This document shows, one piece after another, positions 31,767-38,085 of a DNA stretch of 56,260 nt. The notes under the pieces were generated by a model. The model was not told the DNA's origin. It did no database searches and was given only the letters and a program-made list of their open reading frames with translations. The first letter of the stretch is position 1. Every line of letters begins with the position of its first letter. Origin of the DNA: an uncultured Bacteroidales bacterium (GTDB taxonomy: Bacteria > Bacteroidota > Bacteroidia > Bacteroidales > F082). The stretch covers positions 1 to 56,260 of the forward strand of contig ONKQ01000029.1 in assembly GCA_900318465.1 (NCBI GenBank). Reading direction: 5' to 3'. The position numbers were made by a program, and so were the translations under genes.

Positions 31767-34130
31767 TTACTTCCTCAAGTTCACCTTTTGTACTGTCACG
31801 CCGTTGGCAGTCTCGACACGAAGGATGTAGAAGCCTGATTCATAACGGTTCAAGTCAAGGGTAACGTCACCTTCGGCAGAGGTCTCCATGAGACGTTGAC
31901 CGAGCATGTTGCTCACGGTGATGTGCATCGTGCCTTGGCCTTCAATGTTGAGCAGGCCGTTGGTCGGGTTGGGAAAGAGGCTGACATTTGAAGTGTTTTC
32001 GTCAACATTGGTAATGCCAATCATTACATCCCAGTATTCCGATTCACATTGCTCTTCTCCGCGAATATAAACACAGTTGACGGAGTAGTACACATTGCCT
32101 TGAACCAATTCGAAGGTGTTGTCGAAATACTCATAATTATTGCTTCCATCGTAAGGAATCTCTGCAATCAGTTCATCTCCAGTCTTATAGGCATCAATTG
32201 AGCGGACGACTCTGAAATGGTGAAGGTTAGCGGTGATTTCGGGGCGTTCCCAAGTGATGTAGGCACCATATTCATCATAATCGTGCCATTGGTATTCGCC
32301 TTGCAGGTTCTGCACGGGATAACAGGCTAATGGGGATTCCTCGCAGTTGTTGTTATAGGTCAGGAAAATCCCGTCTTCGAGTTCGCCACTGGCAAAGAGT
32401 TCATTGCCAAAAGAGTCGAGGATACTGAAAGAACATTCGAAATCAGTGTCGTATTCTTCGGAGGTGTGATACCAACCGTGATTCCAGATGAAGCTAAGTT
32501 CGCCTTTGAGCAGCGGCAGGTCAACTACCAAATCCGAGCCTTCAGTCATGGTGATTACAGCAATGCGTTGGCCGCTCTCGGAGGTCAAGCTGATGGCAGC
32601 GCCTTTCCAGCCGTCGCCACCGTCGTCGTGGAGTTGGAAGACGACGTTGCATTTTTCGCCGACCAAAATCGTGCGGTAGGTTGTGCGGCTGATGCCCGCT
32701 TCATTGGTCACGAAGATGGCGTATTCATAAAGGCCTGGAGCAAGGCTGCCATCCTCAAATTCCATGTTGGCACCCACTTGGGCGTCGGTCAGTTCAGCGA
32801 TGACCTCGAAATTGCGGCGCACGGTGACCGAGGTGATGTCGGTCAAGGCATTGCCGTTGAGGTCGGTAGTGGGATTGGTCCAAGTGAGGCGCACGCCGTT
32901 GAAGTTGGCGTTTTCGAGCGCGGCCATGTTCAGCACGCTGTCGGGGCGCGAGTAATAGGTGTCGTTGTTCGGGACGATATGGCCCGTGAAACCGTTAAAG
33001 GTGTTGAAGGCGTACTTGGTGGTGTTCAGCGCACCGATGGGGCACCAGGCATCGTCGCGACCGCTCCATCCCCAGTTGAAGTGGAAATAGTCGTTCTCGT
33101 CGTAGCCGTCGCACACGAAAGCATGGCCTCCGGCACCACTATCATCGGAGCCGCTGTAGTAGAGCGGGATTTGCTCGTCCAAGCCGCCGTCTTTCAGCAT
33201 TTGCGCCCATTGCTCGTTGGAGTAGCCTCCACCCCACCAGCCTCCGCCCCAGTTGGTCTCATGCTCATCGCAGTTGTAGCGGAAATAATTGCGCAGTGCA
33301 ATCGGCACGCTCTCAGAGAATGCGCCGCTGCCGCTGCCACTGTATTGCATATCAACCGAGATGCCGAGATGGTGAAGCAACTGGGCAATCTCGAAATATT
33401 CCTCTTCGGTGCTGGTTGAATCCAAGACATTGGGCATCAGTTCAAAATGATACTCGGTCTGCCCGAAATTGGCGCTCTGCTGGGCATAGCCTGCTGGATT
33501 GTAGGAGTAAGAGCCTGTACCCGTGGCTGGCCATTCCCAATACTTCATCACCTGGCCCATGGCCGTAGCCACGCAGCCGGCATACACATGGCCGCCGCTG
33601 CCCGTCGTGTCTTCGGGACATTGGCTGTTCCACGGAAAGTTTTGGTTCCAAAGAGTCTGGCAGAGCGGACCTACCACGGCACGGGTTTGCTTGCCACGGT
33701 TGAGGCTGCCCGTTTCGCTCACCGATTTCCATTCGGCGGTGATGTCGGGCGTGGCAACGAGATTGTGTTCTCGCACATATTGGATTTCCTCGCGAAAACC
33801 ATCCAGCGTGAACGCAAAGCCTTCCGAAACGTTTTGCGGGTCGTATTGGCCTGTGGTGGAATAAGCCAAAATGGGTTTCACACGGTCTTCGCCGGCAATG
33901 ATGACGAAGCCTTCGCCATTGGCGACGTTGAAGACATAGTAATCAACGGCATTGCGGTTGGTGGCTGTGCTGACCAATTGCAGTTGGATGTCAGCGTTTT
34001 TCTGATTTAAAGCTGTGGTGCTCAAGAACTTGGCACCTAATTTTTGGGCCTTCTGTTGGTCGACAGGGCCAGCCATCAGGCCACCGAAGCAGGCAGCAAT
34101 GAGGCAAAAGGTCAGAGTTAGTCTTTTCAT
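31767..34130 (-). CDS. C10 family cysteine peptidase (streptopain-like) with T9SS domain
   Basis: 787 residues from the ATG at 34130; upstream codons lack signal character. Signal peptide, a Spi/pro-like inhibitory domain (about 20-150), then the C10 catalytic domain with nucleophile Cys186 (VYAGCVATAMGQ) and His336 (GGHAFVCDGY) plus the HFNWGWSG segment. C-terminal FN3-like and beta domains are followed by a T9SS sorting domain (VSLFPNPTNGLLNI, VSNMLGQRL, SGFYILRVE, VQKVNLRK). Members such as interpain and streptopain degrade host or dietary proteins. Secreted outside the cell and likely activated by pro-domain removal. Confidence 0.92.
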   Translation of the reverse strand: MKRLTLTFCLIAACFGGLMAGPVDQQKAQKLGAKFLSTTALNQKNADIQLQLVSTATNRNAVDYYVFNVANGEGFVIIAGEDRVKPILAYSTTGQYDPQNVSEGFAFTLDGFREEIQYVREHNLVATPDITAEWKSVSETGSLNRGKQTRAVVGPLCQTLWNQNFPWNSQCPEDTTGSGGHVYAGCVATAMGQVMKYWEWPATGTGSYSYNPAGYAQQSANFGQTEYHFELMPNVLDSTSTEEEYFEIAQLLHHLGISVDMQYSGSGSGAFSESVPIALRNYFRYNCDEHETNWGGGWWGGGYSNEQWAQMLKDGGLDEQIPLYYSGSDDSGAGGHAFVCDGYDENDYFHFNWGWSGRDDAWCPIGALNTTKYAFNTFNGFTGHIVPNNDTYYSRPDSVLNMAALENANFNGVRLTWTNPTTDLNGNALTDITSVTVRRNFEVIAELTDAQVGANMEFEDGSLAPGLYEYAIFVTNEAGISRTTYRTILVGEKCNVVFQLHDDGGDGWKGAAISLTSESGQRIAVITMTEGSDLVVDLPLLKGELSFIWNHGWYHTSEEYDTDFECSFSILDSFGNELFASGELEDGIFLTYNNNCEESPLACYPVQNLQGEYQWHDYDEYGAYITWERPEITANLHHFRVVRSIDAYKTGDELIAEIPYDGSNNYEYFDNTFELVQGNVYYSVNCVYIRGEEQCESEYWDVMIGITNVDENTSNVSLFPNPTNGLLNIEGQGTMHITVSNMLGQRLMETSAEGDVTLDLNRYESGFYILRVETANGVTVQKVNLRK

Positions 34131-34163
34131 ATTGTAAATGTTTTGTGTTTGATTTCGAGGGGG

Positions 34164-34171
34164 CAAAGATA
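34164..34171 (-). promoter_or_regulatory. -7 box TATCTTTG of the C10 peptidase gene
   Basis: TATCTTTG on the minus strand, 33 bp upstream of the ATG at 34130. No clear -33 box at the usual distance. Confidence 0.5.
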
Positions 34172-34212
34172 ATAGCTTTATTTCAATTAGGTGTAGGATT
34201 GCGAAAAATAAT

Positions 34213-34247
34213 AACGGGACTTTGCATAAAAAAGACAAAGCCCCGTT
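34213..34247 (-). terminator. Probable terminator of the EttA-like gene
   Basis: On the minus strand, arms AACGGGGCTTTG and CAAAGTCCCGTT (12 bp, one G-T) enclose an 11-nt loop and are followed by ATTATTTTT. It starts 8 bp after the gene's stop. Confidence 0.75.
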
Positions 34248-34254
34248 TCCGGCT

Positions 34255-35820
34255 TTATTCCTTCAGTTTTTTGTACCTGAACCGTTTCGGCTCCACGTTG
34301 CCGAGGCGTTTCATCTTGTTTTCCTCGTATTCGGAGTAGCTGCCTTCAAAGAAATAGACCTGCGAGTTACCTTCGAAAGCCAAAATATGTGTCGCCACGC
34401 GGTCAAGGAACCAGCGGTCGTGGCTGATGATGACGGCGCAGCCCGCGAAGTTTTCCAAGCCTTCCTCTAAGGCACGGAGCGTGTTCACGTCGATGTCGTT
34501 GGTGGGCTCGTCTAAGAGGAGCACGTTGGCTTCTTGTTTCAAGGTCAGGGCGAGGTGCATACGGTTGCGCTCACCGCCAGAAATGACTTCCCAAACGGTC
34601 TTTTCCGGGTCGATTTCGGCGTGTTGTTGATCGACATAGCCGATTTTCACGGTCTCGCCGACCTCGAAGGTGCCCGAATCGGGCTTTTCCAATCCCATAA
34701 TGAGGCGGAACAGCGTGGTTTTGCCCGCACCGTTGGGCCCGATGACACCCACAATGCCGCCTTGCGGCAGGCTGAAGTTCAGGTTTTCGAACAATAACTT
34801 GTCGCCGTAGGCTTTGGTAACGTCGTGTGCCTCAATGACTTTTGCGCCAAGTCGGTCGCCATTCGGGATGTAGATTTCGAGCTTCTCTTCCTTCTCCTTC
34901 ACGTCCTCGTTGAGCATCTTCTCATACGATTCCAAACGTGCCTTGCCCTTCGCGTGACGGGCTTTCGGGGCCATGCGCACCCATTCCAACTCCCTTTCAA
35001 GGGTCTTGCGGCGCTTGCTTTCGGTCTTTTCCTCCATCGCGAGGCGGGCGGTCTTCTGGTCGAGCCACGAGGAGTAGTTGCCCTTCCACGGGATGCCTTC
35101 GCCACGGTCGAGTTCGAGAATCCAGCCGGCCACGTGGTCGAGGAAGTAACGGTCGTGCGTGACGGCGATGACGGTGCCCTTGTACTGCTGCAGGTGGCTC
35201 TCCAACCATTGGATGCTCTCGGCGTCAAGGTGGTTAGTAGGTTCGTCAAGGAGCAGGATGTCAGGCTCTTGCAAGAGAAGCCTGCACAAGGCCACGCGAC
35301 GACGCTCGCCACCGGAAAGATTCTTCACGGGCGTGTCGCCGTCGGGACAGTTGAGCGCGTCCATGGCGCGTTCCAATTTGCTGTCGAGTTCCCAAGCGTC
35401 GTGCTGCTCGATGAGTTCGGTGAGTTCGCCTTGGCGGGCAATCAGTTTGTCGAAGTCCGCGTCGGGTTCGGCGAACTTGTTGTTGATTTCCTCGTATTCC
35501 TTGAGGATGTCGACGATTTCCTGCACGCCTTCTTCCACCACTTGGCGGACGGTCTTGTTGTCGTCCAATTGCGGCTCTTGGTCGAGCATCCCGACCGAAT
35601 AGCCGGGCGAGAAGACCACTTCGCCGTTGAAGGATTTCTCCTTGCCCGCGATGATGCGCAGCAAGGTCGATTTTCCCGCTCCGTTCAGGCCGATGATGCC
35701 GATTTTGGCGCCATAGAAGAAGGAGAGGTAGATGTCTTTCAGAATTTGTCGCGACGGTGGGATGATTTTGCTTACACCCACCATCGAAAAGATGATTTTT
35801 TTGTCGTCGGGTTGTGCCAT
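34255..35820 (-). CDS. ettA: EttA-like ABC-F ATPase with deletion in the second ABC domain
   Basis: 521 residues against about 555-560 for EttA. ABC1 is complete: Walker A GLNGAGKSTLLR, Q-loop LDQEP, an arm-containing helical region, signature LSGGERRR, Walker B LLLDEPTNHLD. The linker and Walker A of ABC2 (GPNGAGKTTLFR) and Q-loop (YVDQQ) are normal, but TVWEVISGGERNRMHL runs directly from the first SGG of EttA into the SGG of the signature. EttA has about 37 residues between them, including the helical subdomain segment RFNFKG. The frame is otherwise intact and Walker B LLLDEPTND and the switch His are present. EttA gates translation by ATP/ADP ratio through the ribosomal E site. This copy may be impaired or specialised. 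Confidence 0.88.
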   Translation of the reverse strand: MAQPDDKKIIFSMVGVSKIIPPSRQILKDIYLSFFYGAKIGIIGLNGAGKSTLLRIIAGKEKSFNGEVVFSPGYSVGMLDQEPQLDDNKTVRQVVEEGVQEIVDILKEYEEINNKFAEPDADFDKLIARQGELTELIEQHDAWELDSKLERAMDALNCPDGDTPVKNLSGGERRRVALCRLLLQEPDILLLDEPTNHLDAESIQWLESHLQQYKGTVIAVTHDRYFLDHVAGWILELDRGEGIPWKGNYSSWLDQKTARLAMEEKTESKRRKTLERELEWVRMAPKARHAKGKARLESYEKMLNEDVKEKEEKLEIYIPNGDRLGAKVIEAHDVTKAYGDKLLFENLNFSLPQGGIVGVIGPNGAGKTTLFRLIMGLEKPDSGTFEVGETVKIGYVDQQHAEIDPEKTVWEVISGGERNRMHLALTLKQEANVLLLDEPTNDIDVNTLRALEEGLENFAGCAVIISHDRWFLDRVATHILAFEGNSQVYFFEGSYSEYEENKMKRLGNVEPKRFRYKKLKE

Positions 35821-35846
35821 TTATGTTGAATTGTTGATTGTTGAAA
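35821..35846 (-). promoter_or_regulatory. CAACAATT-type leader before the EttA-like start
   Basis: On the coding strand the bases just before the ATG read as tandem CAACAATCAACAATTCAAC units. The same kind of leader precedes moxR (19335-19380), ackA (46878-46910) and pta (48026-48063). These lack a Shine-Dalgarno and could be A/C-rich translation initiation regions. Confidence 0.6.
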
Positions 35847-35859
35847 ATGTATTATAGTG

Positions 35860-35894
35860 GTGCCATAAGTGCCCGAAAAAAGGAGTTATGGCAC
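35860..35894. repeat. GTGCCATAA / TTATGGCAC pair at the 3' end of the ATPase gene
   Basis: GTGCCATAA at 35860-35868 and its reverse complement TTATGGCAC at 35886-35894 form a 9-bp inverted repeat with a 17-nt spacer. The second copy includes the stop codon of the ATPase gene. Same motif as the three copies upstream of the gene (37345-37407). Confidence 0.85.
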
Positions 35895-37301
35895 AAATAA
35901 ATCGTCTAACTCTATTTCGTTTTGTATCTCGGTGCTATAAGTGTTACGCTTTAATCCACAAGCAGTTATCATAGTGATATGCAACGCTTTTCGGGTGGAA
36001 GTCTTGTTTCTGAACGCCTCCAATCTTTCATAAAGCCTTTCGAGGTAATTGCGGGTGATTTCGTATGGGGCTTTCGAGAATTTTATCTCACACAAATTGA
36101 TGACATTGTCGCGCCGGTCGATGATCATGTCAATCTGTTCGCACGAGTCTTCTGTGCGGCTGTTCCACGAACACACATTGGTAAGCACTCCCGTGATGCC
36201 GAGTTTTTGCTTTATTTGTGGGATATGCAGAAGACACACTTGCTCAAAGGCATAGCCGCACCAAGCCCGTCGTGTGGGGTTGTCAAGCATGTTGCTCCAG
36301 CGGTGTTCGTCGCGCCCTTTGCTGTTGCGGACGAAAGTGAGATAGAAGTGTATATAAGGGTCGGTTATCTGGAAGAGGGCATCGCGTTCCACCTTGCCGA
36401 AAGCGTAGTATTTGCTGATGATGTCGCATTTGCACAAGTTGTTGAGAACGTCGGATAGCTTGCCGCTGTTGCCGATATGCAGCGTTTCCTTGATTTCTTT
36501 TTGTGTCAGGCCTTTGTTTTTGCTGCTGATGGCCTCAACGACAGACTTGTACAGCCCCGACTCCTTGAAAAGGGAACGAAACAAAAAATCATATTCCGTG
36601 GCCAATGGGGCGTCTTTTGCGAAGAAAAGTTCATCGATGTTCTGTGTGGGACTTAACGAAGGGTTCAGCAGGCTCAGGTAATAAGGTATTCCGCCAACGG
36701 CCATATAAGTCTCTGCCATTTGGAAACGGCTCATAACCATCTTTTTGCTTTTGAGATACAACTCGGTTTCGTTCAGGCTGAACGGGGCGAGATGCATACT
36801 GCGTGTTATCCGGTTATAAAGGCCTCCTTTGTCGCCTATCAGATTGCCAATCATCCAAGTGGTGGCACTGCCACACACCACAAGCATCAATCTTTCTTGC
36901 GCGGCCCCCCAACTGTTCCAAAAATACTCGAATGCCGTCTTGAATCTCGACCTCTGGGTGTCCAACCAAGGCAATTCATCAATGAAGACGACGAGGCGTT
37001 TCTTGCGCGAATGGCTGAGATAGGTTTTTAACTGGTCGAAAGCATCGAACCAATTGCCTACCACTGGGAAATAGCTTTTAGAGTACTTGTTGAGTTGTTT
37101 GTTGAACAATGCCAATTGCTCTTCTCGCGAGCCGAGATAAACGCCAGTCATGTAAAAGTCAAAGGAATCGTTGAAAAACTGCCTGACGAGCCAAGTCTTG
37201 CCCACGCGCCTGCGACCATAGACAGCCACTAACTCAGGCTTTCCTGATTCGTAACATTGCCGTAAAATCTCTTGCTCTTTATTTCTGCCGACAATTTCCA
37301 T
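35886..37301 (-). CDS. Archaeal-type ATPase (PF01637-like) with DUF234-type C-terminus
   Basis: 471 residues. Walker A GRRRVGKT at 29-36, Walker B LVVFIDELPWLD near 103-114, sensor-like CGSATTWM. A winged-helix segment (LTQKEIKETLHIGNSGKLSDVLNNL) follows, then a C-terminal domain with DMIIDRRDNVINLCEIKFS, a PD-(D/E)xK-like core. This family is frequent in archaea and Bacteroidota, with unknown role. The gene is bounded by GTGCCATAA repeats at both ends, and one copy overlaps its own -33 box while another includes its stop codon. The gene is single, not in an operon. It is comparable in layout to the DUF4143 ATPase at 2204-3340. Confidence 0.85.
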   Translation of the reverse strand: MEIVGRNKEQEILRQCYESGKPELVAVYGRRRVGKTWLVRQFFNDSFDFYMTGVYLGSREEQLALFNKQLNKYSKSYFPVVGNWFDAFDQLKTYLSHSRKKRLVVFIDELPWLDTQRSRFKTAFEYFWNSWGAAQERLMLVVCGSATTWMIGNLIGDKGGLYNRITRSMHLAPFSLNETELYLKSKKMVMSRFQMAETYMAVGGIPYYLSLLNPSLSPTQNIDELFFAKDAPLATEYDFLFRSLFKESGLYKSVVEAISSKNKGLTQKEIKETLHIGNSGKLSDVLNNLCKCDIISKYYAFGKVERDALFQITDPYIHFYLTFVRNSKGRDEHRWSNMLDNPTRRAWCGYAFEQVCLLHIPQIKQKLGITGVLTNVCSWNSRTEDSCEQIDMIIDRRDNVINLCEIKFSKAPYEITRNYLERLYERLEAFRNKTSTRKALHITMITACGLKRNTYSTEIQNEIELDDLFVP

Positions 37302-37324
37302 TCCTTTTGCCTTTTATCGTGCCG

Positions 37325-37355
37325 CAAATGTACAATAATATTTGTTATGGCACAA
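37325..37355 (-). promoter_or_regulatory. ATPase promoter overlapping a palindromic repeat
   Basis: Minus-strand -7 box TACATTTG at 37325-37332 and TTG -33 at 37353-37355, spacing 20 nt. The -33 box shares its last bases with the TTATGGCAC copy at 37345-37353, so a protein bound to the repeat would block the promoter. Confidence 0.65.
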
Positions 37356-37407
37356 GAAAAAAGATTTTATTAGTGCCATAAGTCGTTATTTTTTCCACTT
37401 ATGGCAC
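37345..37407. repeat. Three GTGCCATAA / TTATGGCAC sites upstream of the ATPase
   Basis: TTATGGCAC at 37345-37353 and 37399-37407 and GTGCCATAA at 37373-37381, at 26-28-bp spacing. The two TTATGGCAC copies extend to TTATGGCACRAGAAAA. With the 3' pair this gives five copies in 1.55 kb, all at the ends of one gene. Confidence 0.9.
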
Positions 37408-37667
37408 GAGAAAACAAATCATAAAATGTTATTTGTTAATGTTTTAAGTAAAATTACCTCTGATTTTTAGGTGGATATTGCTGTTACCATTTTTTGTCGT
37501 TGGGTTGTGCAATATCAGTTGTCAGTTGTGCAGGGACTTACGTCGCCTGCTTATTGATATGTCGCCCCTTCGGAGCTGGCAGGGGTTGCGCTATGCTTCA
37601 CCGCCTGCTTAATATCCTACGCCCCTACGGGGCTTTATGAAGCAACCCAGAAATGAGTTGCCACTTT
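37408..37667. other. Intergenic stretch with tandem family B repeat
   Basis: Between the ATPase promoter region and the truncated BRO-like gene. No gene is visible. The second half (about 37530-37636) contains two family B blocks in tandem; the rest is AT-rich. Confidence 0.7.
37530..37636. repeat. Repeat family B, copy 3 (tandem double)
   Basis: Two tandem blocks: GCAGGGACTTACGTCGCCTG...GTCGCCCCTTCGGAGC (37530-37576) and GGCAGGGGTT...CCGCCTGCTTAATATCC...GCCCCTACGGGGC (37578-37636). It lies just downstream of the truncated BRO-like gene stop at 37668. Confidence 0.78.
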
Positions 37668-38081
37668 TTATGCTGCTTGCCGACGATAGTCCTCCACAGC
37701 CATTTGGAAAGTCAGTTCGGGGTCAATCATTTGGTCGATGCGCTGGGCGCCTACTTGGGCGAGCCATTGTTTCACGGGTTCGGCTTTTTTGGAGGGGATG
37801 GATTGAATGATTCGGAAGATGCCTTCCAATGAGGCACAATTGACCGCATGTTTTTTTCCATCCGAGGATACAAATTGGTGAGGGGTACAAATTGTACCCC
37901 ACACGGAATCCAACTCCGCGTCTCGCGAACGCATCCGTTTAATGTACTGCTTAACATCAGCACTGTCCGTTAATAATTCGACAATATCCGTCACAGCAAA
38001 AAAGTATTTTTCCTCTTGCTCGTTCCAAACGACGCGGACCTTCTTTCCTTCAAAAATCTGTATGATTGATTCGTTTGGCAT
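37668..38081 (-). CDS. BRO/DinD-like antirepressor-family protein, C-terminally truncated
   Basis: 137 residues from the ATG at 38081. The N-terminus carries the BRO/KilA-like fold (IQIFEGKKVRVVWNEQEEKYFFAVTDIVELL and DVKQYIKRMRSRDAEL) and the conserved KKAEPVKQWLAQVGAQRIDQMIDPELTFQMAVEDYRR. Typical DinD/BRO relatives of this type continue about 130 more residues after the DPELTF segment. Here the frame ends at RRQAA and the sequence then enters a family B repeat, so the gene is truncated. It starts 4 bp after the restriction-modification stop, in the same operon. It may be inactive or may act as a small antirepressor. Confidence 0.75.
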   Translation of the reverse strand: MPNESIIQIFEGKKVRVVWNEQEEKYFFAVTDIVELLTDSADVKQYIKRMRSRDAELDSVWGTICTPHQFVSSDGKKHAVNCASLEGIFRIIQSIPSKKAEPVKQWLAQVGAQRIDQMIDPELTFQMAVEDYRRQAA

Positions 38082-38085
38082 GGTT

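Noticed and set aside
34825-35829. 334-codon plus-strand frame within the EttA-like gene
   Set aside because: Overlaps the ABC-F gene on the opposite strand; no recognisable domain.
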